From NCBI RefSeq assembly GCF_023611505.1, contig NZ_CP097843.1, positions 806,001 through 870,000 on the forward strand: 64,000 nucleotides of DNA, given 5' to 3'. Made by a program: the position numbers and the translations under genes. Numbering within the stretch: the stretch's first letter is position 1; every line of letters starts with the position of its first letter. Below are positions 17,660 through 25,468 of this stretch, one piece after another. Below the pieces are notes generated by a model. The model was not told the origin of the DNA. It was given only the letters and a program-made list of their open reading frames with translations, and ran no database searches. Source of the DNA: Streptococcus oralis. Lineage in GTDB: Bacteria > Bacillota > Bacilli > Lactobacillales > Streptococcaceae.

Positions 17660-17684
17660 TATAATTTATGACACCGATGTCATT
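17660..17684 (+). promoter_or_regulatory. -10 box and third copy of the LacI-type operator
   Basis: TATAAT (17660-17665) is followed directly by TATGACACCGATGTCATT (17667-17684), whose core TGACACCGATGTCA is identical to the copy at 10678. No good -35 is seen at normal spacing, so the promoter may need an activator or be weak. Confidence 0.7.
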
Positions 17685-17702
17685 TTAGGGTAGGAGGGAT
17701 TA

Positions 17703-18404
17703 ATGTCTACAATTTTTAATCATTCATTTAATAGTATTGTCGAGTTAAGGCATGTTATTTCAATATTAATCGCTTGTGCATGTGGGTGGGCAATTGGTTA
17801 TGAGCGTAAGGCACGTAACAAGCAAGCAGGAGTCAAAACGCATATAATTGTTGCTTTAACGTCGGCTTTAATGATGATTCTCTCAAAAGAAGCATTTTTA
17901 GATACACCATCCTATGATACTTCTAGGGTCGCAGCTCAAATTGTTAGTGGTATTAGCTTTATAGGTGGGGGAATTATTTTTACCCGGGATAAGAAAGTTA
18001 GTGGAATTACTACTGCTGCTGGGATATGGGCTACTGCTGGTATAGGTATGGCAATTGGTGCTGATTTTTGGATATTTGGTTCCTTTTGTAGTTTTATAGT
18101 TGTTCTTGTGCAATTAGTGACACACAGTAATGGTAGAAATCATGAAATTTATCAAGCAAAGATAGTGTTAGAAACAATTGATATTTCTTTACTTGGTAAG
18201 ATTTATACTAATCTAGGGACACTTGATTTCAGAAAATATAATGTTGAGTTAAAAGAACAGTTGTCTAATAATTCTTATGATATTTTGATTTCAATTGAGA
18301 ATGATAAGGAGATTTCGATTATAGATATTGAGGATTTCTTACTTAATGAAGATAAAAATATAAAAATAAAAGAGTTTAAGCTAAAGAATTATATGAAGAG
18401 TTAA
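17703..18404 (+). CDS. MgtC/SapB-family membrane protein (copy 2)
   Basis: The 233-residue paralogue of the protein at 15309 has the same membrane signature (GWAIGYERKARNKQAGVKTHIIVALTSALMM, GISFIGGGIIF, GITTAAGIWATAGIGMAIGA). Its soluble tail is clearly diverged. Start ATG 17703 has TAGGAGG before it. It is a single-gene unit under the same operator as pfbA and the importer, so the two MgtC-like proteins are probably co-induced. The mobile element begins in the spacer downstream. Confidence 0.87.
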   Translation: MSTIFNHSFNSIVELRHVISILIACACGWAIGYERKARNKQAGVKTHIIVALTSALMMILSKEAFLDTPSYDTSRVAAQIVSGISFIGGGIIFTRDKKVSGITTAAGIWATAGIGMAIGADFWIFGSFCSFIVVLVQLVTHSNGRNHEIYQAKIVLETIDISLLGKIYTNLGTLDFRKYNVELKEQLSNNSYDILISIENDKEISIIDIEDFLLNEDKNIKIKEFKLKNYMKS

Positions 18405-18479
18405 ATTTTCTATCTAAAATTTTTATTTTTCTAAAGAAAAAATACAACTACCTTTCGTTTTTAATAGATTTAAGTTTGT

Positions 18480-18503
18480 AAGAGTCCGTTTGGGCTCTTT
18501 TAT
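18480..18503 (+). terminator. Terminator after mgtC copy 2
   Basis: AAGAGTCC (18480-18487), loop GTTT and GGGCTCTT (18492-18499) with one G-T pair, followed by T's. Confidence 0.7.
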
Positions 18504-18561
18504 TCTGTGATAATTTTTTCAAATAGTATTTGTTATACTTTTTTTAATTGAGATTTATGTT

Positions 18562-18749
18562 GGGGGTTTGGGGGCTAGCCACCATATTTTCATATCGTTT
18601 GTCTTTTGAACAGTATGGTTTGAAATGGCAAGCGATATGATTTTTGGGATATTGTGGACACAATATCTGAGCTCGCAAAGCCTTACAAAAATGTTGAATC
18701 TATTTTGAAAAACGTACTGACAGTGTCTGTAAGCTTACATTGTCAGTAC
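18562..18749 (+). other. oriT-like region with nested inverted repeats
   Basis: A GGGGGTTTGGGGG tract is followed by TCATATCG (18590-18597) with CGATATGA (18633-18640). Next is the perfect palindrome GATATTGTG-GA-CACAATATC (18648-18667). Last, GTACTGACA (18714-18722) pairs with TGTCAGTAC (18741-18749) around the inner palindrome TGTAAGCTTACA (18728-18739). Such clusters immediately before relaxosome genes are typical of oriT and of auxiliary-protein binding sites; the nick site is not identifiable by eye. Confidence 0.6.
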
Positions 18750-18776
18750 AAGTATCTATGAAGGAGGAAAAGCCAT

Positions 18777-19133
18777 ATGAAAAGATGTATACGTAGTATT
18801 CGGAAACAATTTCGCTTAACAGAAACGGAGGAAAAACAAATACTAGATTTAATGAGAGAGAAAGGAGAGGATAATTTTTCTGATTTTCTCCGTAAAAGCT
18901 TACTATTGTCTGATGGACAAAAACAGATGGAAAAATGTTTCAACCTTTGGAAACAGCAAAAGTTGGAACAAATTAGTCGTGATGTTCATGAAATATTAAT
19001 AATTGCTAAAATAAATCATCAGGTTACTCAAGAACATGTTTCTATTTTGTTAACTTGTATTCAGGAATTAATTAAAGAGGTAGAAAAAACAAGTCCTCTT
19101 AGTGAAAATTTTCGTAACAAATACATGAGGTAG
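18777..19133 (+). CDS. Relaxosome accessory protein
   Basis: The 118-residue protein has a basic N terminus (KRCIRSIRKQFRLTETEEKQI) resembling a ribbon-helix-helix DNA-binding segment, then a helical, probably coiled region. Similar proteins precede mobC and the relaxase in Tn5252-like elements. AAGGAGGAAAAG before ATG 18777 is a strong ribosome binding site. A palindrome 28-63 nt upstream could be its operator. Function in nicking or oriT recognition is inferred from position. Confidence 0.7.
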   Translation: MKRCIRSIRKQFRLTETEEKQILDLMREKGEDNFSDFLRKSLLLSDGQKQMEKCFNLWKQQKLEQISRDVHEILIIAKINHQVTQEHVSILLTCIQELIKEVEKTSPLSENFRNKYMR

Positions 19134-19137
19134 TAGA

Positions 19138-19503
19138 GTGGAGCACCGATATAGAACAAATTTAAAAAAAGTCTTTTTATCTGACCTAGAATTAGTCAAA
19201 TTGAATGAAAATATCTCAAAAAGTAACTGCTTATCATTCTCAGAATATGCTAGACGAACTCTACTAGATCCTGGTATGAATTTTATCACCATTGATACAA
19301 ATAGTTATCAAGATTTGATTTTTGAATTAAAACGAATCGGAAATAATATTAATCAAATAGCCAGAAGCATAAATTATTCGAATTTAATAACGGAAGTTGA
19401 ATTAAATGAGTTGAGAAAAGGTATAGAAGAGTTAATAGTAGAAGTGGAGAAAGATTTTCTTATTCAATCTGAAAAATTGAGGAAATTTTATGGTCATCAC
19501 TAA
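19138..19503 (+). CDS. mobC: MobC-like mobilization protein
   Basis: The 121-residue protein has an N-terminal RHH-like region (FLSDLELVKLNENISKSNCLSFSEYARRTLL) and the MobC hallmark ELKRIGNNINQIARSIN at about residues 63-80. MobC proteins help melt oriT and position the relaxase. The start is GTG 19138 with GAGG upstream; the stop overlaps the relaxase start by 14 nt. Confidence 0.85.
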   Translation: MEHRYRTNLKKVFLSDLELVKLNENISKSNCLSFSEYARRTLLDPGMNFITIDTNSYQDLIFELKRIGNNINQIARSINYSNLITEVELNELRKGIEELIVEVEKDFLIQSEKLRKFYGHH

Positions 19504-21319
19504 ACACTTTGCGATTCATGGAAAAAATTATCGTAGTAAACTAATCAAATATATTTTGAATCCAAGTAAAACAAAAAATCTAACACTAGTTTCAGATTTT
19601 GGTATGAGAAATTATTTAGATTTTCCTAGTTATAAAGAACTAGTGAAGATGTACAATGATAATTTTTTAAGTAATGATACTCTTTATGAATTTCGTCATG
19701 ATAGGCAAGAAGTAAATCAACGAAAAATTCATTCTCATCACATCATTCAGTCCTTTTCTCCAGATGAGCATCTCACTCCTGAACAAATCAATCGGATTGG
19801 TTATGAGACAGTTAAAGAGTTGACAGGAGGTAGATTTCGATTTATCGTGGCAACTCATGTCGATAAAGATCATATCCACAATCACATCATCCTAAATTCA
19901 ATTGATCAGAATTCTGATAAAAAGTTTCTATGGGATTATAAGGCAGAACATAATCTACGAATGGTTTCTGATCGTCTTTCAAAAATTGCAGGGGCAAAAA
20001 TTATAGAAAATCGTTATTCGCATCGTCAGTATGAAGTTTATCGCAAAACAAATTACAAATATGAAATAAAACAACGAGTATATTTTCTAATCGAGAACTC
20101 GAAAAATTTTGAAGATTTCAAGAATAAAGCAAAAGCTTTACATTTAAAAATTGATTTTAGACACAAGCATGTTACTTTTTTTATGACTGATTCAAATATG
20201 AAACAAGTCGTACGTGATAGTAAATTGAGTAGAAAACAACCTTATAATGAAACTTATTTTAAGAAAAAGTTTGTTCAAAGGGAAATCATAAACATCTTAG
20301 AATTTTTACTTCCGAAAATGAAGAATATGAATGAATTGATTCAACGAGCAGAATTTTTTGGATTAAAAATAATTCCGAAAGAAAAACATGTTCAATTTAA
20401 ATTTGATGAGATTAAGATTTCAGAGCAGGAATTGGTAAAAACGAATCGGTATAGTGTTAGTTATTTTCAAGACTATTTTAATAACAAAAATGAAACTGTT
20501 GTCTTAGATAATAAAAATTTAGTTGAACTTTACAATGAAGAAAAGCTAATTAAAGAAAAAGAGTTGCCGACAGAAGAGGTGGTATGGAAATCCTATCAAG
20601 ATTTCAAGAGAAATAGGGATGCAGTTCATGAGTTTGAGGTAGAGTTGAATCTTAATCAAATAGAAGAAGTAGTAGACGATGGAATGTACATTAAGGTACA
20701 TTTTGGCATCCGACAAGAAGGACTTATTTTTGTACCAAATATTCAAATCAATATGGAAGAAGAAAAAGTTAAAGTATTTCTCAGAGAAACTAGTTCTTAC
20801 TATGTATACCATAAAGATTCAGCAGAAAAAAATCGCTTTATGAAAGGTAAAACTTTGATTAGGCAATTTAATCTTCAGTATGAACCGCAGTATATGTATA
20901 GAAGAATTCCTCTTAGCGAAATTAGAGAAAAAATAGAACAATTAGATTTTCTTATATCTGCGGAAAATAGTCCGAATGATTTCGAAGATATAACAAATGA
21001 TTTCATTGCCCAAATATCATATCTAGAGAATATGATTGAACAAGTCCAAAATAAAATTGATGATTTAACTAATTTAGAGGAAGTATTGTTGAATAATACG
21101 ATAAATAGTTCTAGCAATTTAGAAAATAGTATTCAAGGTAAATGTTCAGTAGATACAATAGAGAAGGATTTATACATATATAAAGGAAAGATTGAAACAC
21201 TGAAGGAACAACATAGAGAAGCAATAAATTTCTTTGAAATGTTTAATAAAACAATACAGAAATATAAGAAAAAACAAAATATGAAATCTATTAAGGAAAA
21301 TGAGATACATTTAGAGTAA
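19490..21319 (+). CDS. Relaxase, Tn5252 type (MOBP-like)
   Basis: The 609-residue DNA transesterase nicks oriT and leads the strand in transfer. The N-terminal ITKHFAIHG and KLIKYILNPSKT region and the histidine triad HVDKDHIHNHII (about residues 124-135) form the metal site. The rest is Lys- and Asn-rich and helical, with coiled-coil character near the C terminus. Length is full for the family and there is no disruption. It closely recalls the Tn5252 relaxase, so mobilization by a Tn5252-family conjugation system is plausible. Confidence 0.92.
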   Translation: MVITKHFAIHGKNYRSKLIKYILNPSKTKNLTLVSDFGMRNYLDFPSYKELVKMYNDNFLSNDTLYEFRHDRQEVNQRKIHSHHIIQSFSPDEHLTPEQINRIGYETVKELTGGRFRFIVATHVDKDHIHNHIILNSIDQNSDKKFLWDYKAEHNLRMVSDRLSKIAGAKIIENRYSHRQYEVYRKTNYKYEIKQRVYFLIENSKNFEDFKNKAKALHLKIDFRHKHVTFFMTDSNMKQVVRDSKLSRKQPYNETYFKKKFVQREIINILEFLLPKMKNMNELIQRAEFFGLKIIPKEKHVQFKFDEIKISEQELVKTNRYSVSYFQDYFNNKNETVVLDNKNLVELYNEEKLIKEKELPTEEVVWKSYQDFKRNRDAVHEFEVELNLNQIEEVVDDGMYIKVHFGIRQEGLIFVPNIQINMEEEKVKVFLRETSSYYVYHKDSAEKNRFMKGKTLIRQFNLQYEPQYMYRRIPLSEIREKIEQLDFLISAENSPNDFEDITNDFIAQISYLENMIEQVQNKIDDLTNLEEVLLNNTINSSSNLENSIQGKCSVDTIEKDLYIYKGKIETLKEQHREAINFFEMFNKTIQKYKKKQNMKSIKENEIHLE

Positions 21320-21353
21320 ACAGTTTCCTAAAAAGTATATATAGCATAGTTTC

Positions 21354-21404
21354 ATGTGCCAATTTGTCACATATTTAAAAATAAGAAAATAACTATATTA
21401 TACT
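21354..21404 (+). promoter_or_regulatory. Palindrome and promoter of the XRE gene
   Basis: ATGTGCCAATTTGTCACAT (21354-21372) is a 19-bp palindrome with one mismatched pair. It directly precedes TTAAAA (21375-21380), an 18-nt spacer and TATACT (21399-21404). It is a likely operator for the repressor that follows. Confidence 0.5.
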
Positions 21405-21422
21405 TGTTTTAGGAGACATTGA

Positions 21423-21650
21423 ATGTTGAAAAGGATTAGAGATTTACGCGAGGATACTGATTTGACACAAGAATATGTTGCAAAAGCAATCTTAAATTGT
21501 ACAAGATCAGCGTATTCTAAAATGGAATCAGGTACCAGGTTAATCTCTATAGATGACCTTATCAAACTTGCAGATTTTTATAATGTAAGTTTAGATTACC
21601 TTGTAGGTCGAGTGGATAATAAAGAAGACCATTACTCCAAAAAGTATTAG
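21423..21650 (+). CDS. XRE-family repressor of the IME
   Basis: The 75-residue protein is almost wholly a Cro/CI helix-turn-helix (KRIRDLREDTDLTQEYVAKAIL, RSAYSKMESGTRLISIDDLIKLADFYNVSLDYLVGR). It lies between the mobilization and integration modules, as element-control repressors usually do. TTTTAGGAGACATTGA precedes ATG 21423. Confidence 0.9.
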   Translation: MLKRIRDLREDTDLTQEYVAKAILNCTRSAYSKMESGTRLISIDDLIKLADFYNVSLDYLVGRVDNKEDHYSKKY

Positions 21651-21919
21651 GTTAAGAAAGCACATTGACAATTGAATAGTCCAAAATGGTACTTTCCTCA
21701 TTTGTGGAGCAGATTTGAATGGCTCGCCATGATAAGAGCGATTTTAAAACCATCAATAAAATAGAGCGATACTTTATATGCCATGATACAAATGATATAC
21801 AATGATACTTCTGACCGTTCAGGCTGCCACCGTAAAAGAGCAGCAAGTGAAATTCTTATGATGACTTCATCAGTCATGCCATGGAGGTGAAAAAATCTAA
21901 GAAAGGAAGTAGTAAAATC

Positions 21920-22189
21920 ATGGAAACAGTAAACTATAAAGATTTAGTTGCGATTGGTTTTCCAGAGCACACATCGAGGAATATTATTAGACAAGCAAAA
22001 AAAATTGCTGTAAAAAAGTTTGAAGAAGCTAGAAAAAATGATAAGAATGCGGTACAATTAGGATGTTCACCTTTCGATAATAAAAGGTTAGGCATTGCTC
22101 CTAAAAATATTGTAGAAAATTTAATTGGTATTTCTTTTTCAGATATAGAAGGTGAGAAAAATGGTTATATCAAAGACAAAGAAATATAA
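21920..22189 (+). CDS. DUF3173-type protein, probable excisionase
   Basis: The 89-residue basic protein begins METVNYKDLVAIGFPEHTSRNIIRQAK, the pattern of DUF3173 proteins that precede tyrosine integrases in streptococcal ICEs and IMEs. It is presumed to act as the recombination directionality factor. ATG 21920 is preferred, with AGGAAG about 10 nt upstream. The in-frame ATG 21881 has no ribosome binding site. It overlaps the integrase start by 29 nt, so the two are translated together. Confidence 0.75.
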   Translation: METVNYKDLVAIGFPEHTSRNIIRQAKKIAVKKFEEARKNDKNAVQLGCSPFDNKRLGIAPKNIVENLIGISFSDIEGEKNGYIKDKEI

Positions 22190-23348
22190 AGGTGTATACA
22201 AAGATTCAAAAGGAAAAATTTATTTTCAAATTGAATTAGGAGTTGATCCAATAACTGGGAAAAGAATCCAAAAGAAAGGAAGGAAAAATCAACAAGGACT
22301 ACCGTTTAATTCTTTTAAGGAAGCATATGAAGAGATACTTCGTTTAAAACATGAATTTGTGAACTCTACTACTAATAATAGTTTTCTAACTTTTAGAGAG
22401 TTTATGGAAGAGATTTATTTAAAATATTATCAACAAAAAGTTCAATTTGTAACTTATCAGACCGCTTTACCACATCATCAGTTATTTATTAAGCAATTTG
22501 GTAGTAAAAAATTATCAGATATTAGTACTATTGACTGTGAAAGATTTCGCTTAGCTATTATAGACAAGTATTCTAGTAACTATGCTAAAAATATGTGGTC
22601 TAGATTTAAAGCATGTCTGGGCTATGCAGAAAGATTGGGTTATATTGATAGAGTTCCTTTTAAAGGATTAGATAATCCTAGAGGAAAGCACCCTGATACA
22701 AAATTTTGGACATTTGATGAATTTAAGAAGGTAATAAACTCTTTTGATATTAGTGAGTATGAGGGACTCCATAATTACATGACGATCTGGTTATATTTTA
22801 TGACTGGTTTAAGAGTTAGTGAGGGTATTGCTCTTAAATGGGAAGATATTGATTTTGAACGTAAATGGATTCATGTTCATTCGACGATTGAGAAAGATAA
22901 AAACGGTGTATGGTATGCTAAACAACAAACAAAGACAGTAGCAGGGAATCGTAAAATTGATTTAGATGATTTTACGATTACAATACTTAAAAAATGGCGA
23001 GAAGTTCAAATCAAGAATGATGATAAAGATTATGTAATATCACGTTTTGGTGCCCCCTTGTGTAAGTCTACAATTTCTAGGATAATAAAAAGGCATGCTA
23101 AGATTACTGGCGTACCAGAAATTACGGGGAAAGGATTAAGACATAGTCATGCATCTTATCTTATAAATGTGTTACATAAGGATACTTTATATGTTTCATA
23201 TCGATTAGGACACGCTGATAAGTCAACCACGTTGAATACATATAGTCACTGGTATTATTCAGGTGATTCAACAATTTCAGAAGAGATTACAAACAGTTTA
23301 GATAATCTTGGATTATCAATTTACCTACCAAATTCCTGCCAGAGTTGA
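22161..23348 (+). CDS. int: Tyrosine integrase
   Basis: The 395-residue phage/ICE-type integrase has an N-terminal arm-binding region (KGVYKDSKGKIYFQIELG), a SAM-like core-binding domain (about residues 75-160) and a catalytic domain. The catalytic residues are all visible: Arg in TGLRVSEG, Lys in KTVAGNRK, His-x-x-Arg in GKGLRHSHAS, His in LGHADKSTT and the nucleophile Tyr in NTYSHW. ATG 22161 with GAAGGTG is preferred to GTG 22152. It integrates and excises the element; no recognisable target gene such as a tRNA was found at either side. Confidence 0.95.
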   Translation: MVISKTKKYKGVYKDSKGKIYFQIELGVDPITGKRIQKKGRKNQQGLPFNSFKEAYEEILRLKHEFVNSTTNNSFLTFREFMEEIYLKYYQQKVQFVTYQTALPHHQLFIKQFGSKKLSDISTIDCERFRLAIIDKYSSNYAKNMWSRFKACLGYAERLGYIDRVPFKGLDNPRGKHPDTKFWTFDEFKKVINSFDISEYEGLHNYMTIWLYFMTGLRVSEGIALKWEDIDFERKWIHVHSTIEKDKNGVWYAKQQTKTVAGNRKIDLDDFTITILKKWREVQIKNDDKDYVISRFGAPLCKSTISRIIKRHAKITGVPEITGKGLRHSHASYLINVLHKDTLYVSYRLGHADKSTTLNTYSHWYYSGDSTISEEITNSLDNLGLSIYLPNSCQS

Positions 23349-23774
23349 AAATTGAGGAATTAACCCACTAATACTGGGAGAAAATAGGATTTGCAAATTG
23401 TTACTCTTAAATAATAGAGCAACTACATTAGTAGCTTAAAAATATGATTAAACCGCTATTCTTAGGAGTAGCGGTTTTTCTTTATAATTGAAAAGAGAAA
23501 ATTTATAAAGTGTCTCCAGTTGTTCCATAAGATTTTCATCATAAAGTTCTGGAGTTTGATTAGAGAACCATGTCAATCAAACTCCAACGCTCGGTAAAGC
23601 GATGATGTATCTGTGGAAGGAGATTATGTTTGCTAAGGTATTTTTTGCAGAAATAGTGGTACAATATCCTTAGAATAGTTCAAAATCTATCTTTGCTAGG
23701 GGAAAGGGAGATTGAACTCCCTGATGCATGGGATTAATGTCCTATAAAAAGGAAATGTTATAAAGGTGATATTG
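23349..23774. other. Spacer: element end, inverted repeats and leader
   Basis: The stretch contains a terminator (23451-23479) and an 11-bp perfect inverted repeat GGAGTTTGATT/AATCAAACTCC (23551-23561, 23575-23585). It also holds a TACAAT -10-like box (23660-23665) and two small hairpins (23706-23721, 23728-23745) before the next gene. The right end of the IME lies here. No intact gene is visible. Confidence 0.55.
23451..23479 (+). terminator. Terminator downstream of int
   Basis: AACCGCTA (23451-23458) pairs with TAGCGGTT (23469-23476), followed by a T-run. It lies 100 nt after the integrase stop. Confidence 0.75.
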
Positions 23775-24341
23775 ATGGAAAGATATGAATTTACAGCGAC
23801 AACAGCAAAATCAGATATAATAATTGGTGTCCTTTTTCCCATGTTCCTCATGCTTCCTGTATTGGGAATACAGTTGGCTGTATTCTATTTAAAACTGAAT
23901 GATTTTTTTAAATCACAACCTCTTTTTCTTTATACGATAGTATTAGTGTTTTTTGGCATTAGTTTTCTTTTAATTAAAAAAATACAAGGTAGTCTAGTGA
24001 AGAATTTTGTCGTAGAATTATCTGGAAGAAATATTAGGATTTGGTGTGATGGAAAGGAGATTGTATCAGGAGAAGTTGTTTTCTGTAGGATAAAAAATAA
24101 GGAGCCTAAACTGGGGGCGAGAGCCTTAAATGTAGACATAGACACCAAGGGGGATAACATTAAATTTCGAGTTCGGTCTAAGGAATATGAAAGTTTATCA
24201 TCTTCTACTTGGAATCCTCTCGGGACAAGCAAACCCTCTGATGTAGAAACGTTATTATCTTTGGGCAAAAAAATAAAAAATGCTATGGAGGAAGAAGTTT
24301 TGATAGAAGATGAAGCTTCAAAAAAAACTCGATCGTTTTGA
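23775..24341 (+). CDS. Unknown membrane protein
   Basis: The 188-residue protein has two hydrophobic segments (about residues 20-42 and 55-75) and a soluble, mostly cytoplasmic C-terminal domain of about 110 residues rich in charged and beta-prone sequence. It resembles PH-like or YcxB-type small membrane proteins but is not assignable. GTG 23766 is in frame upstream, but AAAGGTG at 23762-23768 fits ATG 23775. A leader with two hairpins precedes it. Confidence 0.65.
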   Translation: MERYEFTATTAKSDIIIGVLFPMFLMLPVLGIQLAVFYLKLNDFFKSQPLFLYTIVLVFFGISFLLIKKIQGSLVKNFVVELSGRNIRIWCDGKEIVSGEVVFCRIKNKEPKLGARALNVDIDTKGDNIKFRVRSKEYESLSSSTWNPLGTSKPSDVETLLSLGKKIKNAMEEEVLIEDEASKKTRSF

Positions 24342-24446
24342 TTTAAAATGGGTAAACCTACTTGAAATTATAGTCTGATACGAAAGATTTAGTATGTCAT
24401 TTTTTCCAAAAGTTACTAGAATTTTGATAGAAATTCAATTTTCTTC

Positions 24447-24477
24447 TTGACCCTGACCTTGGGTAAGGGATTATACT
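24447..24477 (+). promoter_or_regulatory. MerR/TipA-like promoter with 19-nt spacer
   Basis: TTGACC (24447-24452) and TATACT (24472-24477) are 19 nt apart, the long spacing typical of MerR-family activated promoters. The spacer has short dyads (ACCC..GGGT and CCTT..AAGG) and begins with GACCCTGAC, like Mta/TipA operators as I recall them. Confidence 0.55.
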
Positions 24478-24503
24478 AATAGTAGATAAGAAAGGAGATT
24501 ACT

Positions 24504-25406
24504 ATGAAAATCAATATGATTCGTTCAGATAAAGTTTATCAAGAGATGCTAGAGCTACCCTTAGAAAAGAGAGAAGGTTGCTTTCGAGCCAAAATATTAG
24601 GACCTTTTGCAACGAAATACCAAACTCAACACATTCCTTTAAAAGCGAAGTATCCTGGAGGATTTGATGCTCTGTTTCTACTTGGCTTTATGAATCAGTT
24701 GCCTGCAACTCTCTCGGAAAAGGATAGACCGGCTATCGACGCTCTAAGTTCTGATCAACTCTGGCAAAATTGTCAAGATACCATCAAGAGGAGTATTGGT
24801 CTTTTTGAGCAGGCTGGCTATGACTTAGAGGTTGAGGATTACCATTTTACTATTTTATTGGGCAATCCAGAAAAACCTATGCTACAGCTCAATAAGGGTT
24901 ATAGCGGAGATGGTGGAATTCCAGGATACCTCATGCTTAGTCTGTTACCAAATGACTATACTTTGCCCCGTGTACAGGCGGCGTTGGCCCATGAGTGTAA
25001 TCACAATGTCCGTTTCCAATTTGTCAAATGGAATCAGCAGACGACATTAGCAGACTGGGTAGTCAGTGAAGGATTGGCAGAGTCTTTTGCGGCTGAGATC
25101 TATGGTAAGGATCTCATTGGGCCTTGGGTCACTTCAACCAGTCCAGAGCAGTTAGAAGAGATTAAGCCCATCATATCAAGTCAGCTTCAGCTAACGGGGA
25201 TGGCGGAAATGGCTCCTTATCTCTACGGTGATGAAATAGCTGAGATACAGGGGCAGATACCGGTTGGAATGCCCTATGCTGCGGGCTATGCTTATGGCTA
25301 TCATCTGATACAAGCCTATCTGAAAATGACTGGCAAAACTATTATTGAAGCAACTGTGACACCAACGGAACAGATTTTAGAGGCGACGAAAGACTTTTGG
25401 AAATGA
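24504..25406 (+). CDS. YjaZ-like DUF2268 putative Zn-metalloprotease
   Basis: The 300-residue soluble protein contains HExxH (HECNHN at about residue 163) with a downstream glutamate helix (VVSEGLAESFAAEIYG), the layout of gluzincin-type peptidases and DUF2268. There is no signal peptide, so it acts inside the cell if active. AAGGAGA precedes ATG 24504. The MerR-like promoter suggests induction by a small ligand or stress. The substrate is unknown. Confidence 0.75.
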   Translation: MKINMIRSDKVYQEMLELPLEKREGCFRAKILGPFATKYQTQHIPLKAKYPGGFDALFLLGFMNQLPATLSEKDRPAIDALSSDQLWQNCQDTIKRSIGLFEQAGYDLEVEDYHFTILLGNPEKPMLQLNKGYSGDGGIPGYLMLSLLPNDYTLPRVQAALAHECNHNVRFQFVKWNQQTTLADWVVSEGLAESFAAEIYGKDLIGPWVTSTSPEQLEEIKPIISSQLQLTGMAEMAPYLYGDEIAEIQGQIPVGMPYAAGYAYGYHLIQAYLKMTGKTIIEATVTPTEQILEATKDFWK

Positions 25407-25468
25407 CACTTTTGCTTGCAAATCTGCCAGAGTTTGATATAATGTAGGTAATTTCTGGAGGAGACTAT

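Larger units (their letters stand above)
18405..18776. other. Spacer with terminator and oriT-like region
   Basis: A short hairpin AAGAGTCC/GGGCTCTT with T-run (18480-18500) probably ends the mgtC transcript. Beyond about 18560 come a G-rich tract (GGGGGTTTGGGGG, 18562-18574) and nested inverted repeats before the mobilization genes. The left end of the mobile element must lie within this stretch. Confidence 0.6.
18540..23481. mobile_element. Integrative mobilizable element (IME), approximate bounds
   Basis: Within 5 kb there are an oriT-like region, two relaxosome proteins, a Tn5252-type relaxase, an XRE repressor, a DUF3173-type protein and a tyrosine integrase, and no type IV secretion gene. 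This is the minimal set of an IME that borrows a helper's conjugation machinery. Bounds are approximate: I compared the left spacer (18405-18560) with the right one (23349-23560) by eye and found no direct repeat above 7 nt, so the att sites are not defined. Confidence 0.75.

Noticed and set aside
18430-23440. CAACTAC shared by both flanks (about 18451 and 23420) as IME att core
   Set aside because: Seven bases in AT-rich sequence can match by chance, and the adjoining bases differ.
23500-23640. Possible insertion-sequence remnant with the inverted repeat at 23551
   Set aside because: Short peptide stretches on the minus strand did not assemble into a recognisable transposase, and no flanking target duplication was seen.
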